A stretch of 64,000 bases of DNA from Odiellus spinosus (lineage: Eukaryota; Arthropoda; Arachnida; Opiliones; Phalangiidae), in contig OY987230.1 of the NCBI GenBank assembly GCA_963920705.1, positions 7,254,001 through 7,318,000 of the forward strand, given 5' to 3'. Positions within the stretch are counted from its first letter, which is position 1, and every line of letters begins with the position of its first letter. The notes beneath the pieces were generated by a model. The model did not search any database. It worked only from the letters and a program-made list of their open reading frames with translations, and was not told where the DNA came from. Made by a program: the position numbers and the translations under genes. Positions 26,601 to 33,450 of the stretch are shown in pieces.

Positions 26601-27551
26601 AACGTTATATTTACCATGCAGTCCTAAAACTTCTTTTAAAAAATTCTTTTAGGTAAACAAATTCAACAAGTGTTCGGATCGTACTTTGCTAGTGACTGAA
26701 AAACACATTTACAAACTAGATTCCAAATCCTTCAAACCTCTTAAATCAGCCATACCTATAGCTGATGTATGTGTATAATTCTAACCTAAATTAAATTTGT
26801 TTGATATTAAAATTTCATTCTTCTAGCTTACTGGTCTGAGTGTCAGTCCAGGACCGGATGATCAACTAGTAGTCCTTCACCTTCGAGGTGGCAATGACTT
26901 AGTTTTAGCCTTAAATTCGCGTAAACAGGAAACCAGAGTCGGAGAATTGGTAGGAGTCCTTATCAGACTATGGCAAATGTAAGTATATATATTTTAAGCA
27001 TCCTCTACCCCGAGGGGTTGGTCACTCTTCAGTTTGAATGCAGTGTACAGATATTTTACGTATTAAGGAATTACGCGAAGATTATGTAAAGTTATGGCCA
27101 TTCTTATGCCAGGGTGGCGCTGTTCTTATCCACGTAGTTTCTACTAACGTGCTTAAAAGCATAATGAGAAACGTGCCGTTACGCGTTAGTGGAAACTAAG
27201 TTTTACGTGAGGGTAGCCCCATTCTTTTGCAAGTGTAGCACCATTCTTTCTCGAGGGTAGCTGCGTTATAACATCAACTCAGAATTCGTCATCCATCAAC
27301 TAATTGCAAGAACCCTAGTGTTGCTGAAATCTTCTTAAATAGAAGAAAATTTATAAATTATCAATCTTTTTTTTTCTTCTTTCAGTTCTCAAAAACGAGA
27401 TTTGCGCGTCATAGTCAGTCCTCAACTGCAATGCATGCTAGGTAACAAACCGAGGCCTCTAATAGTGGAAATTAATAACAACGCTACGTTCCCAACATTC
27501 AAGAAAAACGGTAATGTTATTAGTTTAGTTTGGCCGGGAACTAGCGGCTAA
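454..27551 (+). CDS. Myo1D: Unconventional myosin ID (class I myosin), 13 exons, complete
   Basis: Single-headed, membrane-associated actin motor; the fly member (Myo31DF) sets left-right handedness of organs. Coding exons are 454-542, 18750-18958, 20739-20832, 20939-21104, 21554-22027, 23017-23445, 23553-23698, 23779-24283, 25049-25417, 26473-26574, 26653-26766, 26827-26978 and 27386-27551. All junctions are GT-AG and all phases agree, giving 1004 residues, close to the roughly 1006 of vertebrate MYO1D. The motor domain fills about residues 10-695: P-loop GESGSGKT (100-107), switch [11 protein letters not shown] (154-163), switch [10 protein letters not shown] (381-388). Two IQ motifs span about 697-740 and a basic TH1 lipid-binding tail spans about 820-1004. 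The start is supported by an in-frame TAA at 439-441. No broken exon is seen. The assignment to the ID subclass rests on remembered MYO1D sequence along the whole length. Confidence 0.97.
1540..2225. repeat. Degenerate GGTCAGG-type tandem repeat
   Basis: About 20 diverged units of the pattern AAAGGTCAGGGAATTTGGAA with unit length around 30-60 bp. It is an old relative of the clean 29-bp repeats at 10380-10840 and 37050-37990. No terminal repeats remain. Confidence 0.7.
2702..3277. mobile_element. TTAA-bounded MITE (AGGGAAACTTGGAGC family) with templated insertion
   Basis: The inverted ends read AGGGAAACTTGGAGCTAAAA and its reverse complement, and TTAA stands at both ends. It is a non-autonomous element with about 55-bp terminal inverted repeats plus a palindromic middle. 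Bases 3001-3093 inside it are an exact copy of downstream bases 3420-3512. The repeated 31-bp segment 2972-3002/3094-3124 brackets that insertion. Confidence 0.8.
3420..3512. repeat. 93-bp source sequence of an exact direct duplication
   Basis: This stretch is identical base for base to 3001-3093, which lies inside the neighbouring MITE. Its flanks look unique, so it is probably the source copy. Confidence 0.85.
4153..4167. promoter_or_regulatory. Three-unit heat-shock element
   Basis: GAA-2-TTC-2-GAA in exact 5-bp alternating spacing, inside the segment CTGGAAGATTCTGGAAACG. Nearby bases hold further GAA/TTC blocks and CGTACG, as do the ends of the 12.6-14.2-kb array. Binding is not shown. 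Confidence 0.45.
4311..4472. mobile_element. hAT-type MITE, CGAGGGG family, copy 1
   Basis: A 162-bp element with inverted ends CGAGGGG...CCCCTCG. The 8-bp duplication GTTAGGTT (4303-4310 and 4473-4480) is perfect. Eight-bp duplications are the hAT hallmark. There is no coding capacity. Confidence 0.88.
5133..5420. mobile_element. TTAA MITE (AGGGAAACTTGGAGC family), left part only
   Basis: It starts at TTAA and follows the family consensus through the GGGCCAATCATATTATT segment. The right terminal repeat is missing. Confidence 0.7.
6224..6528 (-). mobile_element. ~300-bp short interspersed element (GCGTTCATACTAGGCC family)
   Basis: This copy is in inverse orientation to those at 9021-9307 and 16684-16946. 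Its body is built of many ATCGATTT/AAATCGAT motifs, which leave open frames on both strands but encode nothing recognisable. The ends are not clear inverted repeats, so its class is uncertain. Confidence 0.7.
7259..7525. mobile_element. TTAA foldback MITE (AGGGAGAATGCAACC family), truncated, inside an older MITE
   Basis: The left terminal repeat begins at TTAA and runs through CTTAGCTGGATTCATTGAGA into the fold centre. The right arm is lost. Bases just left (about 7185-7262) are the start of a GTGAGGCTGTCACC-family MITE, so the insertion landed at that element's own TTAA. Confidence 0.75.
7598..8110. mobile_element. TTAA MITE, GTGAGGCTGTCACC family, copy 1
   Basis: A 513-bp element bounded by TTAA with ends AAGTGATGTTGTCAC and GTGATAGCCTCACTT. 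The body is the same as at 11590-12101, including CGCGTTCTGACAC-like and GTGATAAGG segments. Non-coding. Confidence 0.85.
8643..8682. repeat. Long poly-T tract
   Basis: About 38 consecutive T. It has no associated retroposed sequence that I can recognise. Confidence 0.8.
8893..9013 (+). mobile_element. Truncated GCGTTCATACTAGGCC-family element
   Basis: The first about 120 bp of the family lie directly in front of a second, fuller copy in the same orientation, so the two form a tandem pair. Confidence 0.65.
9021..9307 (+). mobile_element. GCGTTCATACTAGGCC-family element, near full length
   Basis: It runs from GCGTTCATATTAGGCC to AAATGCTAATGTGACC, about 287 bp. It is the best-preserved forward copy in the window. 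The open frames on both strands come from the ATCGATTT composition. Confidence 0.7.
9464..9882. mobile_element. TTAA MITE (AGGGAAACTTGGAGC family), both ends present
   Basis: TTAA lies at both ends, with terminal repeats AACTTGGAGCTAAAATGGAA and its inverse ending GTTTCCCGTTAA, length 419 bp. Non-coding. Confidence 0.82.
10361..11063. mobile_element. Element with GTTCGTACA ends and internal 29-bp tandem repeats
   Basis: The left end AGTTCGTACACGACCTGG mirrors the right end TTTTGTACGAACCCTG. Between them are about 16 units of GGTCAGGGAATTTGAAAATG plus GGTCCGAAA, then a non-repeated tail with CCTGGAAAAGTCAGG. It is a non-autonomous inverted-repeat element carrying a minisatellite. The superfamily is not certain. 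Confidence 0.78.
11590..12101. mobile_element. TTAA MITE, GTGAGGCTGTCACC family, copy 2
   Basis: A 512-bp element, TTAA-bounded, with ends AAGTGAGGCTATCAC and GGTGACAGCCTCACTTTAA. It is the best preserved of the four copies. Confidence 0.88.
12551..12602. mobile_element. Fragment of GTGAGGCTGTCACC-family MITE
   Basis: The bases match the segment TTTGAATATGGCGTTTT near the family's right end. The following satellite array starts immediately after it, so the array probably grew inside or beside an old copy. Confidence 0.55.
12618..12640. promoter_or_regulatory. Perfect five-unit heat-shock element
   Basis: TTC (12618), GAA (12623), TTC (12628), GAA (12633) and TTC (12638) are each separated by exactly two bases. 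This is the alternating nTTCn/nGAAn array bound by HSF trimers. It sits at the left end of the minisatellite, in Myo1D intron 1. Only the motif is seen; activity is inferred. Confidence 0.6.
14167..14184. promoter_or_regulatory. Perfect four-unit heat-shock element
   Basis: TTC-CA-GAA-TA-TTC-TA-GAA in exact spacing caps the right end of the minisatellite, followed by CGTACGG. Function is inferred from the motif alone. Confidence 0.55.
14196..14270. mobile_element. Fragment of AGCTTTGACTGTAC repeat family
   Basis: It shares AGCTTTGACTGTAC, CGTCATCTGCTAAG-like and AAAAGGGATTTAAAAAT segments with 18420-18500, 44255-44410 (inverse) and 54590-54760. Ends are not resolved. Confidence 0.5.
14732..15015. 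mobile_element. Short element with GTTCGTACA ends
   Basis: The ends GCTTCGTACAAG and TTGTACGAACAAGC are inverted. Inside are CCTGGAAAAGTCAGGG motifs but few tandem units. It appears to be a contracted relative of 10361-11063. Confidence 0.72.
15504..15929. mobile_element. TTAA foldback MITE (AGGGAGAATGCAACC family)
   Basis: TTAA at both ends. The terminal repeats AGGAAGAATGCAACCTAAC and inverse extend into arms of about 170 bp meeting near AGCGACCAAT/ATTGGTCGC-like sequence. The whole 426 bp can fold into one hairpin. Confidence 0.85.
16255..16314 (-). mobile_element. Truncated inverse GCGTTCATACTAGGCC-family piece
   Basis: Starts TAGCATTTCTAAATCGATTT, the inverse of the family's right end. 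It breaks off where the CAGGGTTGCCACA element is inserted. Confidence 0.55.
16315..16678. mobile_element. CAGGGTTGCCACA-ended element with GGTCAGGGAAAA repeats
   Basis: Perfect 13-bp inverted ends CAGGGTTGCCACA and TGTGGCAACCCTG, with AATTA directly repeated on each side (16310-16314, 16679-16683). The interior has the same GGTCAGGGAAAAGTCAGGGA motif as the GTTCGTACA-ended elements, but the termini differ. Confidence 0.83.
16684..16946 (+). mobile_element. GCGTTCATACTAGGCC-family element, forward copy
   Basis: It runs from GCTGCGTTCATACTAGGCC to AAATGCTACTGTGACC, with small internal losses compared with 9021-9307. Confidence 0.68.
17558..18100. mobile_element. CGCAACCTGACTCG-family element, interrupted by a hAT MITE
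   Basis: The left part shows the family pattern AACCTGACTCGATTCAGG, TCAAATTG, CGTGACGTC and TTTTACTTTTCATTTCAAT. A second MITE at 17904-18065 splits it. The right end is not recognisable. Confidence 0.55.
17904..18065. mobile_element. hAT-type MITE, CGAGGGG family, copy 2
   Basis: A 162-bp copy in inverse orientation to 4311-4472, flanked by a perfect 8-bp duplication CATTTCCC (17896-17903 and 18066-18073). Confidence 0.88.
18100..18285. repeat. Two diverged direct copies of ~90 bp
   Basis: Both halves carry the pattern AAAAAGAnC...GTTTCTATnGAAGAnGTTGC. They are an old local duplication. Confidence 0.5.
18290..18416. mobile_element. hAT-type MITE, CGAGGGG family, left-truncated copy
   Basis: It shares TGTACAGCGAATTCAAGAGTG and ends GACCCCTCG. 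The left terminal repeat is missing. Confidence 0.65.
18420..18500. mobile_element. Fragment of AGCTTTGACTGTAC repeat family
   Basis: It contains GTTATGGTCAACGTCGTCAG and CTAAGCTAGAAAA, as in the copies at 44255 and 54590. Confidence 0.45.
18750..18958 (+). CDS. Myo1D: Myo1D exon 2, motor N-terminal region
   Basis: Residues 30-99. It holds the class-conserved stretch [13 protein letters not shown] and [16 protein letters not shown]. The acceptor is TTCAG|A and the donor CTG|GTGCGT splits the first glycine of the P-loop. Confidence 0.97.
19052..19643. mobile_element. TTAA foldback MITE (AGGGAGAATGCAACC family), long form, Myo1D intron 2
   Basis: A 592-bp copy with TTAA at both ends and the usual arms. 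The centre is enlarged by about 200 bp. A 63-codon frame at 19307-19498 lies in that centre and resembles no known protein. Confidence 0.85.
20179..20558. mobile_element. TTAA foldback MITE (AGGGAGAATGCAACC family), Myo1D intron 2
   Basis: A 380-bp copy with TTAA-bounded arms ending CCCATGATCCCTGTCATTGG at the fold. It is the second such copy in the same 1.8-kb intron. Confidence 0.87.
20739..20832 (+). CDS. Myo1D: Myo1D exon 3, ATP-binding P-loop
   Basis: Residues 100-131 with [12 protein letters not shown], the nucleotide-binding loop. Serine replaces the more usual alanine at the fifth position. The donor is AG|GTGGGC. Confidence 0.97.
20939..21104 (+). CDS. Myo1D: Myo1D exon 4, switch I
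   Basis: Residues 131-186, including [20 protein letters not shown] (switch I) and NYLLEK. The acceptor follows a run of about 19 T. The donor is AAA|GTAATT, phase 0. Confidence 0.97.
21105..21553 (+). other. Myo1D intron 4
   Basis: 449 bp. A short GGTGACAGCGGCACTTTA stretch at about 21430 resembles the end of the GTGAGGCTGTCACC MITEs. Nothing else is seen. Confidence 0.7.
21554..22027 (+). CDS. Myo1D: Myo1D exon 5, upper 50-kDa part of the motor
   Basis: Residues 187-344, from [19 protein letters not shown] to YGRDAFAK. The donor is AAG|GTTGCA, a weak but usable GT site. A peptide readable beyond the donor (to 22117) is not myosin-like, so the exon is closed here. Confidence 0.95.
22028..23016 (+). 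other. Myo1D intron 5, unusual GC-richer DNA
   Basis: 989 bp without any repeat family of this window. Bases 22430-22990 are visibly less AT-rich than other introns. An 84-codon frame at 22101-22355 matches nothing I know. No exon signals flank it convincingly. Confidence 0.6.
23017..23445 (+). CDS. Myo1D: Myo1D exon 6, switch II and relay region
   Basis: Residues 345-487. It contains [20 protein letters not shown] (switch II and relay helix), [14 protein letters not shown] and [11 protein letters not shown]. Donor ATG|GTAAGT is the full consensus. Confidence 0.98.
23553..23698 (+). CDS. Myo1D: Myo1D exon 7
   Basis: Residues 488-536. It contains [20 protein letters not shown] and [12 protein letters not shown], the lower 50-kDa domain near the actin interface. 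Donor AG|GTGAGA, phase 2, followed by an 80-bp intron. Confidence 0.97.
23779..24283 (+). CDS. Myo1D: Myo1D exon 8, actin-binding face and converter
   Basis: Residues 536-704. It contains [51 protein letters not shown] and [13 protein letters not shown], then the start of the first IQ helix (TTFLQK). Donor AAG|GTAACT. Confidence 0.98.
24450..24875. mobile_element. CGCAACCTGACTCG-family inverted-repeat element in Myo1D intron 8
   Basis: The ends hold GCGCCAAGCTTGAGAATTTAAT and its inverse AAATTAGCAAGCTTGGCGC. Inside are TTTTACTTTTCATTT and its inverse. It is a foldback element of about 425 bp with worn termini. Confidence 0.7.
25049..25417 (+). CDS. Myo1D: Myo1D exon 9, IQ neck and start of tail
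   Basis: Residues 705-827. It completes IQ motif 1 ([14 protein letters not shown]) and carries IQ motif 2 ([18 protein letters not shown]), the calmodulin-binding lever arm, then the start of TH1. The acceptor is AATCCAG|ATG and the donor ATG|GTGAGT. Confidence 0.97.
26102..26223. repeat. Short hairpin element in Myo1D intron 9
   Basis: The arms TAATGCTAAACAGGAACACT and AACTACCACACTTCCTGTTT are near-perfect inverted repeats around a 60-bp AT-rich loop. This is either a small MITE or a hairpin RNA source. The rest of intron 9 (25418-26472) shows nothing. Confidence 0.6.
26473..26574 (+). CDS. Myo1D: Myo1D exon 10, TH1 tail
   Basis: Residues 828-861, including [12 protein letters not shown], matching the VLFSCHVRKVNRF region of MYO1D. 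Donor AAA|GTAAGT. Confidence 0.93.
26653..26766 (+). CDS. Myo1D: Myo1D exon 11, TH1 tail
   Basis: Residues 862-899: [20 protein letters not shown] and LKSAIPIAD. This is the lysine-rich beta-strand part of the TH1 phospholipid-binding domain. Donor GAT|GTATGT. Confidence 0.94.
26827..26978 (+). CDS. Myo1D: Myo1D exon 12, TH1 tail
   Basis: Residues 900-950: [20 protein letters not shown] and [14 protein letters not shown]. These align with GLSVSNGKDQLVVFH and RIGELVGVLVNHF of vertebrate MYO1D. Donor AT|GTAAGT. Confidence 0.95.
27127..27212. repeat. Hairpin in Myo1D intron 12
   Basis: CACGTAGTTTCTACTAACG pairs with CGTTAGTGGAAACTAAGTTTTACGTG across a loop of about 35 bp. Confidence 0.55.
27386..27551 (+). 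CDS. Myo1D: Myo1D exon 13, C-terminus and stop
   Basis: Residues 950-1004 and TAA at 27549-27551. The end, [14 protein letters not shown], fits the class-typical hydrophobic finish (GFILSVPGN in vertebrates). The 3' UTR end could not be fixed. Confidence 0.94.
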
Positions 27552-28078
27552 TTAATGAAGATCATCTGATAATCTCGATTTTGTTTTGAGATTATTATAA
27601 GAGTATGCATTTTTATAACTCGACTTTTTAGGCCTATTTTTAGAAATAACTGTTTAATAACTGTTGAAAAAATTTTTATTACCAAATCGCAATAAGCGCG
27701 GAAACAAATGTTTCAGTATTTTTTACGGTCCTTGACACAAATATATTTTTATTTTTAGTAATTATAAAAAAATGGAAAATATATTTTGAAAGGAAAACAT
27801 TTTATAAACAAATAATTCAGTGGGGAACAAATTTATAAAAAAAAAAAATGAAGAAATTGACTAAAAGGTATAATGAAGACGAAAAACGTGTGATTTCCAT
27901 ATAAAACGGTTTGAAATTAGTGTCAAGTATGAAATTAGCTTAATTGGTACTATTTATCAATTTTGTCATGAAGGTTAAAATATTGGATTTGTCTTTGATT
28001 GACTGCAAAATGTATTTAGTCTTAGTGGCCTCCGATCCCAACTTTCAGGCGATCACGCCCCATTATTCCACCCCAAAA

Positions 28079-28425
28079 GTAAGGCTCCTGATTCGCTGAG
28101 GCAAAAAGGGAAATATGAGCGTAGATATCCTATTAATTTGTTTCAACGTCATTTGACAAAACGAACGTAAGCGATCTTAATAGATAATTCATTTTACAGT
28201 ACTGCCAAATCAGCTCATGTTTTATCATTCTGGTTCAAGTTATTTTAGTTACGGTAGTATTTGAAGTGGAAAGATAAGAAAATAACTAATATGGCAGCAC
28301 TGTAAAAATTACTTATCCATTAAGATCACTTATGTTCGTTTTTGTCAAATGACGTCGTAACCAATTACGATCAATATGTTCATTTTCCCCCTTTTTCTTT
28401 CAGCGAATCATGAACCTTACGTTTG
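28079..28425. mobile_element. Foldback element with ~140-bp arms
   Basis: Left arm GTAAGGCTCCTGATTCGCTG through GTCATTTGACAAAACGAACG is mirrored by CGTTTTTGTCAAATGACGTC to CAGCGAATCATGAACCTTAC. The arms carry GATCTTAATnGATAA and CTGCCAnAT. The centre is about 70 bp. Confidence 0.78.
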
Positions 28426-29169
28426 CGGGAAAAAAAATTAAGCGGGATCAGACGAGGGCAGCATAATTCGCTTGTTTGTTAAATTTTAACTTAAATTTAA
28501 TCAAGTTATATTGATTTTACGCGTATTTTAACGATTCTAATTGCATACAAATAACATATTCTTCGTCTTCAGTATCCCATTAATAATGGTTAAGTAAATT
28601 AATATCAATTTAAGATCAAAGACAGTATTTTTCATAATTGTTCGTTAATTATTCTAAAGACTTAAAACTCTAAAGTGATACTTAAAATATTTAAATATAC
28701 CATTTTGTTTTAATGGTAATTAGTACTCTATGGCTGAATAATTAATTTCTATTATCATTCGTCAGTATTTTATTATTTTTTTATTGAAGTATAAATTGAT
28801 ATATGAACTGAATTGAATTGAGAACTGCGAATAGAATGTTTTTGTTTTCTTTCGAGTGTTGGTTAGTAGTTTGTTAGTTTAAAAAGAAAAGTTAGATACT
28901 AACTATATATTGCAAAGTTAGTGACCTTTTAAAGGTCAAATATTTGAATGAAAATCATTTTTTTCTATTAATTGAAACATCTATATAAGTTTGAACTAAA
29001 GTGCTAAAAAAAAATTCAAATGCTATTATGATTTTATCGTGACATAAAAATTGTTTTAGAAACATATACCCTAGTCAAATTGTAGAAAAAAATATGCTAG
29101 CGTTTGAAAGAAATATACAATATCATATACGTTTTTTTAAATAAAAACTAAAAAGCTCTCGCAGTTAAA

Positions 29170-29405
29170 TTTAAAACTTAAGGGTTAATGAAGAGTAATA
29201 TCTTGGCCGTCTAAAACTTCTTAACCAAGATTTACGTAACCTTTTCAGTTCAAAAATAATGGCTAATACCCTCTTCAAATGAAGCGTATCTAAATAATTT
29301 TAATCAGATGCAACCGAGGTTTTACTTAGCCTTCTCAGTTCAATGTAAACCTCGGTTAAATCAGATTAAATCGACTAATTACACCTCGTCTGAAGAGGAT
29401 ATTTC
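29170..29405. mobile_element. Diverged ACGAGGCGTAATTAGCC-family MITE
   Basis: The right end reads AACCTCGGTTAAATCAGATT then TAATTACACCTCGTCTGAAG, matching 56432-56588. The left end is worn. Confidence 0.6.
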
Positions 29406-29479
29406 GAGTTTCTCTAAAATCGAATCAAGTTTGTTTAAGACGTAATCTCTCTGAAAAGGTACGAGTTGTTTCCGTATTC

Positions 29480-29720
29480 AAATAAAGTACACACGCAACC
29501 TGACTCTTTTCAGGAATTAATCAAATTAATCTCGCGCCAAGCTCTCAAATTGCCTCATTCATAAACGTAAAAAAATGTGTTTAAGGTAAAAATTGTACAG
29601 TCAAACACAGAACGCGGATCGCAACTTTTTTTGTTGTAATCCGTGGCTGTAAGATTTGCCTCTTAATCTTCAGAAATTGAAAAAAATAAATCACGAGGCT
29701 GTTTTTACAAAACTCGTTAC
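29480..29720. mobile_element. Remnant of CGCAACCTGACTCG family
   Basis: AAAGTACACACGCAACCTGACTC and CAAATTAATCTCGCGCCAAG match the family's left end. The rest is lost. Confidence 0.5.
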
Positions 29721-30999
29721 ATAGGTCTTTAAGAAAACTTTCATCATCTTCATTAACCCTTAATTATTAAAACTGCTTAAATATAGTTAAATTTGGCCAA
29801 AATATAAAAAATATTTGACACAATGCCGTGTTAGGCTTAGTTGCGTATTGAAATTTTTCCATTATTCTTTAATGATGAATCACTTTATAAAATTTTTGCA
29901 TATAATTAAAATTATGACTACGCGACTATTAATTGCTCTCAAATTCAAATGAAATTGTTAGTTAATAAACCCTGAAATATAAGACTACATATTTCGATCC
30001 AAAATTTTATACTAATCCCTTCTGAAATTTAATTTTGGGATTAAAATCAGTTTGTGCCATTTAAACAAAAAAATTACTGGAAAATTTAAGATTTTCCTGT
30101 TTTTTAAATGATTTCTAAACCGTTTTCAGTTAGTAGTTTGATTTAGTCGTAGAATGACGCGTCTAATGTTAGCGTTAACATCTACAAATTGGGTCAAATT
30201 GTGCCAAATATGGTCAAATAAAGAAAATTATAAATTTTTGAAGACCTTTAATTTTTGGAAATGTTAAATATTTTCTCTCCAAATTCAATTACAACAATTT
30301 CTTTGGGTCTTGTCCGATTTTGACCCGTTTGGTCCCAATTTAAAGCTTCAAAACTGATTCAAAAAAATGGTTTTTAAACTTCGACAACGGTTATAAAAAA
30401 TTGAAATCAGTGTTACGAACAAATCTTCAAATTTTGTGGTATATTTAAGTAATTTCCATGCATCTTTGTAATTTTTTAAGCTACGAACGTACGTGGATTT
30501 GAATCAACTAAAAAATACAAATAGCGGAAAAATTCGCAAATTAAAATTTAATTAAACTTTAGTTTTCGAGTTTTCACTACTTACAAAGCTGGGTTTTTAA
30601 GCTCTGGTCTCTAAGATAATATTTTCTGTCTGGAGTTGGCATCGCGCGCTAAGCTATAGGCTCTAATGTTTCAGTATGGTAGAATTAACGGGTAGCCTAG
30701 CTTTGCGCCGCTGTCAACTATAGATAATTTTATTTGGTGTAATAAACTCAAAACTACTACTGTCTATAAAATGTTGAGAATTCTAAGCCATGTACAAATT
30801 TGCCTTAAACAAATCACGCGTTTTTAATTTAGTTATATATTTAATTTGCTTATATTTTCTTTTAAATGTTAAATATATTTTGTTTGTGGGTTTATTGGTG
30901 ATGAAAACTGTACTATACTGTAGGTTAGGGCGATTTTTTTTAATTATTATTATGTATTAAAAGTGTAAAATTTAAATATATTTTCCATTCTCGAACCAC

Positions 31000-31345
31000 C
31001 TTGAATCAGGATTCGTTTACTATGGTATAGGGACAGGTTTAGAGGCTTCTTCAGCGTTAAAATGACGTATTTTAGACCAAATTACAGCAAGTATAGTCTA
31101 CGGCACTAATTCGGTGCCAGTACTGTGTATTTAAACCAAATTAGCATAACTAAAGCACTAAAATTATGTATTTAATACCAAATTAATGCTAATACAGTGC
31201 GTTTAATACTAATTACCGGTAATTTGGTGCCAAAATGGCGTGTTTAAAGAAAATTAATGCAAATAATCTACAGCGCAAATGTATTATTTAAGCAAATTAT
31301 CGCTGATTCAGCGCCAAAAACCTGGTTTTAACACTAAATTACGCT
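31000..31345. repeat. Degenerate ~45-bp tandem repeat
   Basis: About seven diverged units of the pattern GCGTATTTAAACCAAATTA with TGCTAATACAGTGC-like linkers. It is followed by a run of G (31351-31361). Confidence 0.6.
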
Positions 31346-32484
31346 GCAACGGGGGGGGGGGGGAGGGCGTTACATACCGTCTTGCATGAACTGTCCATTT
31401 TGTCGCCAAAAACCAGAATCTATCGGTTTGGCTTAAAATTCGAAGTTATGGGAGCTGAAGTAGCTCTTTCTCCTGTTCAATTGAGTAAACCGACCCATAC
31501 TTGAATGATATCATAAGTTTAAAACCTTATAAGAAGATAATTTATAAACTTATGATAATATATATATATATATGGCCATATGTTATTTTTGTCTGAATTA
31601 CCCAAAAAACTTCAAAAACTATATTTATATTTTGGAAACAAAAACTTTTTATTTTTTTTTCTATTTCATGTATTTTTGTTGTTTTTTGTTTTGTTTTTTT
31701 ACAATAAATACAAACATGGTCGAAATTTACACGGTTTCACAGTTTGATTTTGGTTAAATATGCCAATTAATAATTAATCATCAATTTTCTTTCAAAATTT
31801 AAATATTGAGCAGTTTTAAAAATAATGGAGGGGTTAAAAATAATTTAGTTATTTCCTTTATTAGCTTGGAATTTTGTGTAAAAATTAAGTTAATTTACAT
31901 TTATTTCATTCAACAAAAAAAAAAGAAAATTTCTTTTTAAAACTAATCTAATTTAAGAAATAAAACCCACAAAACAAGCTGTACAAATATCATAGGACAA
32001 TTACCGTTAAAATACGTTAAAATTATTAAATTCCCAAAAATTAATACATTTTTTTTAGTAAAACCTAAATTTTTAATAATTTAATAAATTTATCTTAAAA
32101 ATTAATTTTACCATTTTGCCAAAAATTCTTTAAAATCCCAAATTTACTAATTTACCCCCTACTAATTAATCTTTCTGAAAACTTATATTTCTCAAAACAT
32201 TGTTAGTTAAAATTTAAATAAATACTGACATTGTTTTTTAAGATTTTTTTTTTTTTTTTATTTGTCAAGCTAGATTCTCACATGACCGAAAACACAATGT
32301 AACTGTCTGAAACTTTTTACGAAGAGCTCAATGGAACTGCCATTCTATTGTCTTCTATTTTTTCCATCGCAGCCGGGCAGAAATCTTACTACTCAGCCAA
32401 TGAATACTGGAGTTATATAGAACATCACAATGACGTGATTTAGGCGCAAACTCTCTTGTGATTGCGCAAGTATAATCAAGGTAA

Positions 32485-32830
32485 TGGCAGAATGCAACCT
32501 AACAAGTGAATATTTATTGATTCTTTATCGTTTAAATAGGCTTAATCCAGCAGTAAAAAAAAAAAATTATGTACAAAAATTAATCTAGAAATCAATTTAA
32601 AACTTACCCGTAAAATAAGCTTAGCTGTATTCATGGAAATCCTTAATTTCTTCGCATTGATGGATCAGTGACCAATCTCATGGAGATCTAGCCTTAACGA
32701 TTGGCCTTTGCTCATTGTTCGACGACTCGATTCAATGCGAAGTAATTCAGGATCCCATGAATCCAGCTAAGCCTAATTGCCAGGTAAGTTCTAAATTTAT
32801 TTCTAGTTTAATATTTGTCTGTATATTTGC
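32485..32830. mobile_element. TTAA-type foldback MITE (AGGGAGAATGCAACC family), ends worn
   Basis: It starts GCAGAATGCAACCTAAC and keeps both inner arms (CTTAGCTGTATTCATGGA and TCCCATGAATCCAGCTAAGC). The outer part of the right arm is gone. Confidence 0.72.
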
Positions 32831-33351
32831 AAGTGTGAATTCTCTACCGCTGGCTGGCAGCAAACGCGAGTTAAAATTTTAAACCACTGGCGCACTTTTT
32901 CCCGTTGTGAATTATGGTCAAGTTAAAATCTAGCTTTAGATTTTTAAAACGTTAATTTTTGTTTTTTGGATGGAACAGTCTTTACGTAGTATTTTTCATC
33001 AAAAGTCCCCCGGATACATGTAAGGCGTATCTCCTTATAAAAGACAAACTTAATTAGTTTGTATTTAATTTAAATCTATGTTACAAATTAGTTTTTCATT
33101 GGAAAATAATTTTTCATCTATTTCCTCTTCAGTGTCATTCGTCATTATTAAAAGCCTGGCACCGGACCAATTGGCAAGTTTCATTTTGCAAAAAAAGCTA
33201 GCGGTTAAACGCGATCATATTGCTTTGTTGTTATTTCCAAATTTTAATTCGTTGTTGTTGGTGTTTTTTAAGTTGTTTCGGATCTTTTTTAATACGATGG
33301 TCTTAATTAAAACACCGTTTTAAGGACGCCCCAATTAAAAAATATCTTTTT

Positions 33352-33450
33352 CTATAATGCTTCATCGCCGCTGGCTAATTTATAACCGTTCTTCTCCGGC
33401 CTGTGTAATGGTTCTTCGTCTTGCGGACGTTTCCTCTTGAAGAAGCCCAA
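33352..33450 (-). CDS. if: Integrin alpha exon X, GFFKR cytoplasmic tail and stop
   Basis: LGFFKRKRPQDEEPLHRPEK then NGYKLASGDEAL and TAG at 33352-33354. GFFKR is the universal alpha-tail motif that clasps the beta tail and binds talin-pathway regulators. A 31-residue tail is usual for this class. Confidence 0.97.
   Translation of the reverse strand: MGFFKRKRPQDEEPLHRPEKNGYKLASGDEAL

Larger units (their letters stand above)
27552..33351. other. Intergenic region between convergent genes
   Basis: 5.8 kb, strongly AT-rich, between the stop codons of Myo1D and the integrin gene, so it must hold both 3' UTRs. Several AATAAA/TTTATT words occur but none can be chosen. Listed repeats aside, 27552-28075, 28430-29160, 29720-31000 and 31360-32480 show no gene. 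Confidence 0.85.
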
